A program made the position numbers and the translations under genes. A stretch of DNA of 64,000 bases from Novakomyces olei. Taxonomy: Eukaryota; Ascomycota; Novakomycetes; Novakomycetales; Novakomycetaceae. This document shows positions 10,801 through 21,005 of this stretch, one piece after another. The stretch spans positions 285,001 through 349,000 of the forward strand of contig JADEYG010000004.1 in NCBI GenBank assembly GCA_016906335.1. Reading direction: 5' to 3'. The notes beneath the pieces are model-generated. The model made no database searches. It saw only the letters and a list, made by a program, of their open reading frames with translations, and was not told the DNA's origin. Position 1 is the first letter of the stretch; each line of letters starts with the position of its first letter.

Positions 10801-12225
10801 ATGCTAACTCACCCTTTAGGCATTAAACCATCGGGGAATGCGCTTCTAGAGCACGAAGGCCGTGACGGTCGGGAATCACTTGGACCGTTTTGCGTCTTAA
10901 CGGATGAATTAATAAATTCGATATTAGAGCTACTACCACCGCGTGATTTGTTACATCTCGGTGCAGTTTCAAAAGCCTTTTATGCTTTTTGTACAAACGA
11001 GCCCTTATGGCGTGAAATTGTGCTCCTGGATGATTCTGCCAAGACTATTGGGCAATGGTACGGTTCATGGCGGCAGTCCTTTTTGCGTATAGAAAAGGCT
11101 GCTCAAGTCAAAACAGAATTATGCAGTGATTTTTTGTTTATCCCTTACTCGAATGCACGGTACGATTATCATTGGATCGAAAGGCAGCGTCGCAACGGTG
11201 CCGCCGCAATCCCACGGCTCGACCAACTTTCGTCTGACGAGTTTGAATCTTCCTGGTCCGATCGGCCTTTTATACTGATGGGCGCCATGAACGATTGGCC
11301 GGCTTACAAGGAATGGACTCTGGGATCTTTGTGCGCTGCTATGGGTCAAGAACGGTTTCGGGCAGAGGCAGTTGATTGGAAGCTGAGCACATATTACGAA
11401 TATATGCGAAACAATATGGATGAAGCACCGTTATATCTGTTTGACAAGAACTTTGCAGAGAAAAGTTTCGCTAGGCTCGGTGATAAGCTCGGTGATAAGC
11501 TCGGCGATATGTACAAGGCACCTGCCTGTTTCGGCACGGACTTTTTCACGGCGCTCGGCGATAATCGGCCGGATTATAGATGGCTCATTATCGGTCCATA
11601 TCGCTCCGGCTCTTCGTGGCACAAGGACCCTAATGGCACTTCGGCATGGAATGCGGTAGTCCAAGGCCGCAAGTACTGGCTAATGGGTCCGCCCGGTGAC
11701 GGCGATCAGCAGAGGCTCCAGTCCTCTCCTCCGGGGGTCTTTGTTTCTGCTGATGGAGCCGAAGTGACAAGCCCTATTTGTCTGGCCGAGTATTTTAGAC
11801 ATTTTATCGCCGAGGCTCGACGAGAGCCTGGGTACGTGGAAGCCATCTGCGAGGCTGGCGAGATTATGCACGTGCCCGCCGGCTGGTGGCATCTAGTCGT
11901 GAACTTGGAGGATGGAATTGCAATTACACAAAACTTTGTACCTGCAGCTCATGTCACCAGCGTTGCCCGGTTCCTACATACACGGCCCTTGCAGGTAAGT
12001 GGATTTAAACGCCGGCCGGGAAAAAGGAAACTCGGTGATAACGGCGATGAAGCAGCTGATTCGCCTTTCGAGCAGTTTTATAAGAGCATGAAGACACGAT
12101 ACCCCGGGGAGTTTGCACTGCACCTCGACGGAAAAGATTTGGATAATGGCTATGGCAACGAAAAAGGTCAAAGTGACTGGCATGCTCTTGTTTCAGATGG
12201 CGATACTTTTGCATTTTCATTTTGA
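10801..12225 (+). CDS. F-box and JmjC-domain protein, JMJD6-like dioxygenase
   Basis: A single exon of 474 aa. An F-box spans residues about 31-70 (LTDELINSILELLPPRDLLH through NEPLWREIV). A JmjC/cupin fold covers about 160-395. Iron-binding residues are visible: H274 and D276 in WHKDPNGTSAWNAVVQG and H364 in HVPAGWWHLVV, with the ITQNFV strand after it. These blocks closely follow animal JMJD6, a 2-oxoglutarate and Fe(II) dependent oxygenase (lysyl hydroxylation reported for JMJD6). The F-box suggests contact with Skp1 and an SCF ligase. A small in-frame tandem repeat (LGDK three times) lies near nt 11480-11510. The C-terminal 80 residues are charged and unlike the family. The substrate is unknown. 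Confidence 0.9.
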   Translation: MLTHPLGIKPSGNALLEHEGRDGRESLGPFCVLTDELINSILELLPPRDLLHLGAVSKAFYAFCTNEPLWREIVLLDDSAKTIGQWYGSWRQSFLRIEKAAQVKTELCSDFLFIPYSNARYDYHWIERQRRNGAAAIPRLDQLSSDEFESSWSDRPFILMGAMNDWPAYKEWTLGSLCAAMGQERFRAEAVDWKLSTYYEYMRNNMDEAPLYLFDKNFAEKSFARLGDKLGDKLGDMYKAPACFGTDFFTALGDNRPDYRWLIIGPYRSGSSWHKDPNGTSAWNAVVQGRKYWLMGPPGDGDQQRLQSSPPGVFVSADGAEVTSPICLAEYFRHFIAEARREPGYVEAICEAGEIMHVPAGWWHLVVNLEDGIAITQNFVPAAHVTSVARFLHTRPLQVSGFKRRPGKRKLGDNGDEAADSPFEQFYKSMKTRYPGEFALHLDGKDLDNGYGNEKGQSDWHALVSDGDTFAFSF

Positions 12226-12289
12226 TGTATTATAGAAGCAGGTAGGCAGTAGTAATTTTAGCATTGCTTTGCTTGTGATAAAATTGAAC

Positions 12290-12388
12290 AATTAAATAAT
12301 TAAATAATTGAATAATTGAATAATTGAATAATTGAATAATTGAATAATTGAATAATTGAATAATTGAATAATTGAATAATTGAATAAT
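12290..12388. repeat. 8-bp minisatellite, unit aataattg
   Basis: About 11-12 tandem copies of aataattg (the first copies are aataatta). It lies in the spacer between the convergent JmjC and Dsc4-like genes. Confidence 0.92.
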
Positions 12389-12577
12389 TCGATCCTTATT
12401 ACTATTAGCAAACAGAAGTACAAAACTTCCAAACACCTCTTGCAATTCTACCCAAATTCTATCAAACAAAACTACTGTGTTATCCTAATTAATGTTTTAG
12501 GCTAAAAAAGGGATCAAATTTGACATAATCTACAAAATGCGGTTTAGGAGACCATCTTTTTGACCAAATGATGAATT

Positions 12578-13420
12578 TCACGTTGCAGAGTTCCATAGCC
12601 GAAGTATTTCGGGCGCTAATGCCGCATCCAGAACAATACGCAAATCCATGTCTTCATCATTCTCCTCTAAATCACGATCCTCTGAGGCTAGGGCCTGTGT
12701 TTCAGAGGGAACGTCTTTTATCGCCGCTTTCCGCCGTACAAGCGCGTCCTTTGCAACTATAATACAAGCCTGTAAAACGAGTACAATAAAATCGGCCGTG
12801 AGTACGCGTAACAGTGATAATTGGGGGCCTATTGTCAGTAATCCTTCAGCTTCTTTCAAGCAAATATTGTTCTTGTAGTCCTTCAATTAATCAATAAATT
12901 AAATTAATCAATTAATAATCCTCATTGCTTTGTTTCTTCACTTTATTGCGTTGGGCAAAAGCTTACTTTGGCCAACAAAATCAATCAGGACTCCACCGTG
13001 AGAAAACCCATGAAACTCTTCCGGAACTTCGGCAGGGAGTAATAAAGCATGCACGAACCAAGAGGCAGCAAAAGTGGCGCCTGCAAGAATGAACCCCACA
13101 CGGGGAACCGGTTCGACGGGTTTGATACGAAGAGTAGCAAAAAAATTCTAATTTGTCAATAAATAAAAGCACGGTAAAAGCCGTTTGCCATACGATATGC
13201 ACAGAGCCTCGAAGCAATAGTAAGACAAGCCGAACATCGAAAAAGTATATGTAAAACTGAAATCAGTAGATTATAGATAAAAGCGCCCTACAAACAACAA
13301 AAAGCATAATAGATCAAAGCATCCCAAGATGTGTTCCGTATCACGAACACGTGCACGCGCAATACTCTGATCCGTGTCGCGCTGCCGTGGCGAATCGGAC
13401 GCCGAGGCCTCACTGCTCAT
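12578..13420 (-). CDS. dsc4: DUF1746 membrane protein, Dsc4-like subunit of the Golgi Dsc ubiquitin ligase
   Basis: Four exons on the minus strand (13420-13292, 13256-13194, 13147-12967 and 12828-12578) give about 207 aa. The first intron is only 35 nt. The exons encode hydrophobic segments (DLLCFLLF|FYIYFFDVRLVLLLLRGSVH, GFILAGATFAASWFVHALLL), then the family hallmark HGGVLIDFVGQ, then LTADFIVLVLQACIIVAK and an acidic tail. The HGG-hIDFhGQ block followed by a leucine-rich helix is typical of fungal DUF1746 proteins. In S. pombe one of these, Dsc4, is a subunit of the Dsc E3 complex that controls SREBP cleavage. Assignment to Dsc4 rests on that family resemblance. A branch-like CTGAC five bases from the acceptor is seen in the last intron. 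Confidence 0.8.
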
Positions 13421-13582
13421 GGCATGTTTTGGACGCTGAATGAAGATGCGCCTATAAATAAGTGTGGAACTGTGGTGATATAATTACGTTACTAATATTC
13501 AAATTATTAGGGTTAGGGTTATTATTATTATTATAAAGATTATCTAAATGGACTGGTATAGTATGCGCACGCCGGAAAATGC

Positions 13583-14878
13583 TCAAAAACCGTGCGCAGC
13601 CAGAAAATCAGCGCAATGCAGGTAAAATGCAATAGCATTGAACTTTGGATGCTTTCCCGCCAAAGACATAGCTCGCCATTTCAGATAGTTTGTCTGTACA
13701 GGTGTTAGAGATCACATATAATTAGTCTTACCCAATTTTGTACTTCGACATGATTAACATCATCCAAAGTGCCGAGATAGGATTGGCCCCAGGCCGCGCT
13801 CCGTATGCTCACGAAACCATCGTTCGGACTAAGTCGTAAAGTCAGCGCAATTCTACATACTAGGCGAAGCAAAAATAAATATTAAATAAATAAAAAGTTA
13901 ATTAATTGATTAAAAACAACAAAAAAAAAAAAAAAAAAAAAGCCAACCCCTCCGCATCATAGACGATGCGCCAGCTCAAGTAAAACGGATTCCAGTAGTC
14001 TGGCCAGTCGGCTGCACCATAACTAAAGTACTTCACACCAGATTCATCGGGCGTAGCAGGATTAAACTCATCACGAACATAATGCGTCGTAAGCTGGGCA
14101 AAGGCATCGATTGAATCGACACCAAGCATGTTCAGTACTCTTTTGATAGCCTCGTATCTTGATTCTAAATCGTGAGCAAAAATAGTTGAATAAACTTTAG
14201 AACGGAAAGCTCAGAAGTCTATCGTTGTCGGTATTCTGCACTAAAATAGAAAAATAAATAAATAAAACAGAAGTTAAAAAAGCAACTTGAAAGTCAGCAC
14301 TTACTTCCAATGGAGGAAAGACAAAAATCAGCAAAAGGCGAGCCTTGATGCGGTGTGGCGATAGTCGTCAGTGAGCTAACCTGAAAATTTGTGGGCTTGC
14401 GGCTGATGAGATACCGGCAGTCCAGACCGCCCATACTGTGCCCAATGAAATTTACTGTCCGGCCAGGGAACTTGTCCTCTACTTGCCGCTGTAGTTCTAT
14501 AGCTCTCTCGGCAATTGAACCAGTCGGCTTTACATGTGTAACCAAGACTTCCATGCCAGCTGCCTCTAAGGCCTCGCGAATGCCGTTCCAGTAGTAAAGA
14601 GTGACAATCGGCCGATTGTAAACGCCGAGTTCGACTTTATCGAACCCAAAAAGCCCATGACAAAGCACAATAGGGTTTTTCGGTACGCGCAATCCTTTGC
14701 CAATTGTTGAAAACTCATCGGTGAATACCCTGCCCAGAGCACGTAACCGGGGATCACTCCCATCTATGCTTTGTGGAGAGAAGGAAGAGCGCGCAGTATG
14801 GAAAAGACGCGCTTGCTGGCACAATGAATTGGCCTTCCGTACACACGGCAAAATATGCCGTTGGCCCACGAGCGTCAT
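13583..14878 (-). CDS. tgl2: Mitochondrial triacylglycerol lipase, Tgl2-like
   Basis: Five exons on the minus strand. Exon 1 is 14878-14305. Exon 2 is probably 14240-14204; its donor GTTCTA is weak. Exon 3 is about 14157-13948, exon 4 is 13828-13732 and exon 5 is 13693-13583. The product is about 315 aa. The N-terminus is basic and hydroxylated without acidic residues for about 35 aa, like a mitochondrial targeting peptide. The alpha/beta-hydrolase core shows PIVLCHGLFGFD, the nucleophile elbow NFIGHSMGGLDCRY, then TIATPHQGSPFADF, AFAQLTTHYV, YFSYGAADWPDYW, EGPNDGFVSI and the late His in DDVNHVEVQNW. This matches Tgl2-type lipases, which hydrolyse acylglycerols. The intron pair around exon 2 is the least certain part. 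Confidence 0.88.
13920..13941. repeat. Poly(A) run inside a tgl2 intron
   Basis: A run of about 22 A on the plus strand, read as poly(T) in the intron between tgl2 exons 3 and 4, near the donor rather than the acceptor. Confidence 0.9.
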
Positions 14879-14976
14879 TGGTTATAAGGGATTTAGTCTC
14901 CACTAAAGCCATGTGCAGGCATGACTGGGAATATCCACGCCTTCCCAAATGCCATGTAAATCTTGATGATACAATT

Positions 14977-15183
14977 AATAAATATAAATATAAATATAAA
15001 TATAAATATAAATATAAATATAAATATAAATATAAATATAAATATAAATATAAATATAAATATAAATATAAATATAAATATAAATATAAATATAAATATA
15101 AATATAAATATAAATATAAATATAAATATAAATATAAATATAAATATAAATATAAATATAAATATAAATATAAATATAAATAT
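14977..15183. repeat. (TATAAA)n hexanucleotide satellite, locus 1
   Basis: About 34 near-perfect copies of the hexamer TATAAA, roughly 207 bp. It sits upstream of the tgl2 start and downstream of the EF-2 gene stop. The same hexamer recurs as a long array near 26.8 kb. Confidence 0.98.
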
Positions 15184-15402
15184 ACTATTGACTATCCACA
15201 ATTCTACAATCTAGTGCACTTGTACGACACAATTTCTGACAAACTATATTTATTATTAACCTCTTCTCCAAACGTTGGCCAAACAGTAAAAAGCGGCCCT
15301 CCATAATTCCGTTATAGGTTGAGCAGCGTACCCTGGTGCAATTTCTTTCCACATTTTTCTTTCCTTTTAAACTAGCGAGTTCCCCAATCACGGCGAACCA
15401 GT

Positions 15403-18152
15403 TTACAACTTGTCGTAGAACTGGTTCAGCTCTGGAACTTCAGGAGCAAGACCCTTGCGCACACGGATATCGCGGATGATAGTGCCCACCTTGTTGTCCG
15501 GGGTAAGAGGATCGCCAGACATGGCATCCCAATGGTCAAACACACACTGTGGGAAAGCCTGGCCGCCAGTGGCTGCACGCAGATCGGCAGTGAAGCCAAA
15601 AGACTCGTTGACAGGCAAGTAAGCCTTGATCGTGTACAGCGGGGTTCCCGGACGTTGCTCTTCAGCGAAAACGTGGCCACGACGTTTGTTGAGGACGCCA
15701 TAAATGCCTCCCATTGCGTTCTCAGAGACCTGAATCTCTGCCAGGTAAACTGGCTCCTGAATGCCAGGCGACGCGAGCAGCATGGACGCGTAGACGACAC
15801 GACGAGCAGTGGGGATGATTTGTCCACCACCACGGTGAATAGCATCGGCGTGCAGAACGACGTCCAGAATGTTGTAGCGAATAGAACGCATGCTCTCCTC
15901 TGCCAAAGGACCTTCCTTGGTTGCCCACTGGAAGGCGGCAACAACAGAATCCTTGATTTCATTCAAGTACTGAACTGCCTTGGTCTGGTCAACAACCAAG
16001 TTGGCACCGGTTGTTTCCGGTCCAAAGCACCAAATCTTACGGGCGTCAGTAACGTCCCAACCGTGCTCATCGGCCAATTTACGTGCACGAATCTTGAAAT
16101 CATCACGGGGAGAGATCTTACCAGCCTCAATCTCGGCTGAAAGTTCTTCAGACAAAGGTTCAGCAGTCATAAAGATACGGTTGTGCTTGTTGGGTGACTT
16201 GGAAAGAGCCGTCATGGAAGAGGTGGACGTAACCGTTTCACGGTAAGAGACCACTGGAGGAGAGATCTTGAGAGGGATACCAGCATGGTCCTCCTGCAAA
16301 TCCTTAAGGCAGATTTCCAAGTGCAGTTCACCGGCACCGGCAACAATATGCTCACCAGACTCGTTAGTCATTGAGAGGACACAAGGATCAGACTTGGAAA
16401 GACGCTTCAATCCTTCAACAAGCTTAGGCAAATCATTTGCGTTTTTAACATCCACAGCGACCTGCACAACAGGTGATACGGAAAACTTCATGACTCGCAG
16501 ATTGTGAGCAGTTTCAGATGTGGTCAATGTGGCAGATTTAAGGATAAACTGATCAACACCGACCAAACCCACAATGTTACCAGCAGGGCAATCGTCAATG
16601 GGCTCGGTGATACGGCCCATCATGAGGACAGTACGCTGGATGGCCTTGATAAAGAGATCGTCCTTCTTGCCCGGCTCATAGTTGGGGCCCTGGATACGGA
16701 CCTTCATACCGGAGCGGACAGTACCGGCAAAGACACGTCCAAAGGCATAAAAGCGGCCCTTGTCCGAGGTGGGGACCATCTTGGACACGTACAACATGAG
16801 AGGGCCCTTAGGGTCGCAGTCACGGATGGCAATGGCACACTCATCGTCCATAGGGCCCTCATACAGGGTCTCAACACGGTACTTTTGTGCAGTGACTGGA
16901 GAGGGAAGATGGATGACAGCCATTTCCAAAAGAGCATCAGCAGCGGGCAAGAACTTGCGCATGACAATCTTGAGCAGAGCCTTGCCGGTCTCCTCTCTCT
17001 CGTTGCCCTTCAAGTTGATATCGAGCTTCTGCAAGAGAGCTGGGATCTCATCGTTCTTAAAGTTCATGATACAGTTAAAGATACGGTAGATGGGGTCCAA
17101 GATAAAGGCATTGAAGGCACGCTCCAACGGCTTGCCATCTGCATCAGTGGGAGACTTGCTCCACTTCTTGGTCTTGGGGTTGAAAAAGTTATCGCCCCAC
17201 AGACGCTCCATCATCTTTTGCTTGTCAACACCAAACTTCTTGGCGTACTTTACAGCAAACTGACGGACAGTGAACGCCCAGCCGTGCAGACCGGAGCCGA
17301 AGGCAATTGTGCCCTTGTCGGGGTACACCTGCACATCACCAAGGGCCTTGTCAAAGTAGGTGGAGATGATGACATTGACAGACTCAATGGTACGAGAAAA
17401 GGTCTGGTAGAGCTCCTCCTTCTCAATTTGCAACTCCAAAAGAGCACGGTCAACCTTGTTCACAACCAAAACAGGCTTGATACGCTCAGTAAGAGCCTGG
17501 CGCAGTACAGTCTCAGTCTGCACACACACACCCTCGATACAGTCGACAACGACAAGCGCACCATCAGTCACACGCAGCGCAGCAGTAACCTCAGACGAAA
17601 AGTCAACGTGACCGGGCGAGTCGATAAGGTTAATAAGAAAGCTGGTGCTGTCTGTCTTTTGGGGGATATCCTTTAAATCATCCTCAGAGCACTCGGCGAA
17701 CAGAGAGATAGCAGTGGACTTGATAGTCACACCTCGTTCCTATACCTGTAAGTGCTGAAACCAAAATAACAAAATTGATATTTAGGTAGGCAACCAAGTA
17801 TTAAAGCTCTTTTGCAATAAAATATATTTGAAAAAAAAAATGGGGAAAAAGTGTAGACGTACCTGCTCGTCTGGACGAGTATCAGTATAACGTTTGTCTC
17901 CAGCAGCACCGGCAGAAATAATACCGGCTTTTTGCACAAGCGAATCAGTAAGCGTCGACTTTCCGTGGTCGACGTGAGCAATTACGGACAAGCACCTCAC
18001 ATTGGAGGGCTTGTTCATAAGCTCGCGGATCTCTTCTGTCGTAAAGTTGACCTAAACGGTGGTAATAGGGCATTTACGGCAAACAGGTAGCCGTAAACGT
18101 AGTATCCAGGTTAGCCAAAGCTCACTGACAAAAGTTTAAGCCTCCTTACCAT
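15403..18152 (-). CDS. eft1: Translation elongation factor 2
   Basis: Three exons on the minus strand: the bare start codon at 18152-18150, then 18051-17863 and 17739-15403, giving 842 aa, exactly the usual EF-2 length. After the lone ATG come [17 protein letters not shown] and the G1 loop AHVDHGKST. The third exon begins [10 protein letters not shown], followed by DSPGHVDF (G3) and NKVDR (G4). Near the C-terminus [15 protein letters not shown] contains the histidine modified to diphthamide. EF-2 is the GTPase that translocates the ribosome. The exons have strong codon bias and are GC-richer than neighbours. This bias produces a long meaningless open frame on the opposite strand (16504-17676). 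Confidence 0.98.
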
Positions 18153-18808
18153 GTTGCCGACGTATAAGCCCGCTGTGAGATCCTCTTGAAAAGCTTCACG
18201 CCTCGGTGGCAGATGGGGTTTTTGTGTAAGAGCTATAAAAATTTTTTTGAATATATCATTACAGGTTTTGGCCGTCACCCGCATTTGGAAAACCCTGACT
18301 TATTGGGGCGCTGTAAAAAATCCTATACTTTCCGGAAACCCTGATAATGCTTTAAGAATACCCTGACTTTGTCCCCGGGATCGATGTTACTGTGCTGCTA
18401 CTAAATTTATTTACGAAATTGTTTACCGTTCATTTTAGGCACCGTTCAGTGTGACGCCAAACAGTGTTGGCAGTCAATTGGCAAACAGAAAGAATGGTTT
18501 CAACAGTGTGTAACAGATCCACATAGGTTTAGGCTCAATCATCATTTGGTCATTGATAGATTAACAGTATTTCCCCTGTCATCAGTAGTATCTGTTGACT
18601 GTCTTGATTTTTTTTTTTGTGTAAATATAGTAAGGCGTTGATGACGACGTGTAAATTTAGGCGACTACAATTTTCCGATCTGCACAAAAGATATGAATGC
18701 CATTTCAGGTGCAACATTGTGACTAGTGTATCCATACTTTATATCTTTTTCGGCGCCTGCAGTACTGGTGGATGCATCGTTGATTAGTCCTTATTCCTGG
18801 ACAAACAA
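18153..18808. promoter_or_regulatory. Divergent promoter region of EF-2 and the arrestin-like gene
   Basis: About 656 bp between two divergent starts. It has three short near-copies of the phrase accctga(c/t) at about 18291, 18340 and 18360, whose role is unknown. No open frame or RNA gene is supported. Confidence 0.45.
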
Positions 18809-20602
18809 ATGGCGGCGCTACAAGTATTGCTGCCTCACGGTCGCACTTGGACAAATTTAGACAACATCTCTGGCACTGTTCGTCTACAGCTATCTGACAG
18901 CGAATCAATTGGAAATGTTACTGTAAAATTAGAAGGTCTGAAATTATTCTCTGTCCATCATTTCGGAACTAATTCGATCAGGCGCGTCCGTCTCTGAAAT
19001 CGAACTTGACCGTTATCAGGCACGGCAAGCAGGTCGCGGCCGTGAACGTACCTTTTCAGAGTCGCACAAGGCAAGCTTCCTTGTTCATGCATATGTTTAC
19101 TTTATCTTTAATCTATCACTTGTTCTTTTTTTCTGCCCAGAATCTACGTTTTCGTTATTCTATTTAGAATATCAAAATGGCCTTCCTTTCTCTATCCACC
19201 TTTTTCTAATCCACCAATCTTTTTCCGTTATTAATCACTATTTTTTTTTCTCTCTTTTTTCTTTAAAGCCAACTGAAATCATCATTCGAATCTAATACCT
19301 TTACAGTTCTTGTACGCTTCAACGGTAGTATTTCCTACTGGCAACCTCCAAAACACAAACTTCACTCTCCCTGCAGGCACTCACGAGTGGCCCTTTTCCT
19401 TCCGCGTTCCTGTCAACACGCACTGCGCGTCATCAAATGCTTCAGCCTCGGCCTCTGGCTCCCTTTTCAAGCAGATTGATATGATGCTGAGTGATAGACT
19501 CGCTGAAGATAACAGTGCACAGCATGTCATTACTACGCTACCGCCTTCATTTTATTTTTCCGACGGCACCAATATTCGATACTATGTAAAATGCACTGTT
19601 TCAAGGCCCAATATACTGAAACGGAACCGTCGGTGCTATACCCCGTTTGTTTTCCTGCCGATTGAACCGGTCACGCCTCAAGCACAAGGGGCCAATTACT
19701 TTGTGCGCAGGATTCATCACATGAATACAAACGCCAGAGAAAGAGAAGGATCCGGAGGAGGAATTTTCTCTTTTTTTTCACGGTTATTAAATGCGCCAGA
19801 TTCACGGTCAAGGCAGCCTTTGCGAGTAGAAGTTGAGGCTCTATTGCCCAACCCGGTCATTCTCGTGCCCGGGCAGCCTATCCCGATAACCCTAAACTTG
19901 CGCTGCCTCGACGATGGTCAGGCAAATTTCTCTGCCTCAAGCAATAACAGACGTGGTCCATCTTCGCCTTTACGTTTATCTGCGATTTCTGTTTACTTGG
20001 TTGCTCACACATTTGTTGTTGCGTGCAGGCAGGCGCGTAAATATGTGGGTACAACGCCGCTGCTGTTTAATGTCCCAGTCGGCGCTCCGATACCTGTTCA
20101 GTCGGCGCTGAAATTAGACTGCGGATCTTTGGGCCGGCCTCTAGTCCTTCCCACTAGCACTGCACCGACATTTACTACTTGCAATATTCGACAGACGTAC
20201 GAGTTGCGTATTGACATCGCACTCGCCATTGATGGATCGTCTACTTTTGAATTAGCCCAGATTGTGTCTCCCGTAGCAATTTATAGTGGAATTAAGGCCC
20301 CGGCTGGTCTACAACCGGCCCATACTGCAATGGGACCCGTGCCTCCACAGCCACCGAGACGGAGCCGGCCAGCGACAGCTGAAGCAGGGAAAACGACGCC
20401 GGCAGTTCCTGAAAGTACACGGCCCCTTTCTGCCGCTCCTAGTGAACAGCAATCATTGGAGGAGTCAGCTTTGCCTACGTATCAGGAAGCAGTAGGTGAT
20501 AATCTGGCCCAGTTGGAGTCTTCAGTATCTAACCGGCCAGCGTACCAGGTTGATGAGAATTATTATCAAAATATTGAGCAGTCTGATCGTTCAGAAAAGT
20601 GA
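18809..20602 (+). CDS. Arrestin-related trafficking adaptor (ART) protein
   Basis: Three exons, 18809-18935, 18982-19070 and 19307-20602, give about 503 aa. The arrestin N domain starts TWTNLDNISGTVRLQLSD, then VTVKLEG, DRYQARQAGRGRER, FPTGNLQNTNFTLPAGTHEW and FSFRVP. A C-domain follows from about residue 210. The tail is rich in Pro and has tyrosine motifs LPTYQEA and PAYQV like those that bind Rsp5/Pub-type ubiquitin ligases. Such adaptors select plasma-membrane transporters for ubiquitin-driven endocytosis. The second intron is GC-AG: AAG|GCAAGC at 19071, ending CTAATACCTTTACAG at 19306. The first intron (46 nt) has the odd donor GTCTGA; it was chosen because it joins KLEG to ASVSEIELD in frame and ends ACTAATTCGATCAG. 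Confidence 0.85.
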
Positions 20603-21005
20603 GGGGCTTTATGGCTAATGCTTTTCATTGACGCTAGTGCTTATTACATCAGACGGATAAGCGCTAATGTATTAAATTTTTTTTCTCTCTTTTTCTTTTC
20701 TGTTCTTTTCTTTTCTTTTCTTTTTTTTTGGTTGTTTTTGTAATTATTTACATTTCAAGAAAATATATATATGAAATCACTCCTGTAATTAATTACTAAA
20801 TGTTTTTGGTGTTTACGTTTCTACAATATAGTATTGAGTTATATCTGAGCACAATCTGTTTGTAGAATATATTTAAATGTGTAATACGATTTGTAATTAT
20901 CTCAAACCGCGGAATCAATTCTATCGATAGGGTATCATAGTGTATCAGGTATCATAATGCAAGTACAAAGCGACAAAAAGGGTATCACAAAGCAAAGTAG
21001 CCTTT
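20603..21005. other. Convergent 3' spacer
   Basis: About 400 bp between the arrestin-like gene and the Ser/Thr-rich gene. It has a pyrimidine tract (about 20680-20730) with TTTTC repeats and otherwise AT-rich sequence. No gene was seen. Confidence 0.5.

Noticed and set aside
14893-15306. Open frames of YK, IN and FI dipeptide repeats
   Set aside because: They are translations of the TATAAA satellite. The same applies at 26699-26996.
16504-17676. A 390-codon open frame on the plus strand opposite EF-2
   Set aside because: It is a shadow of the strongly codon-biased EF-2 exon on the minus strand. It has no family features and the real frame is certain.
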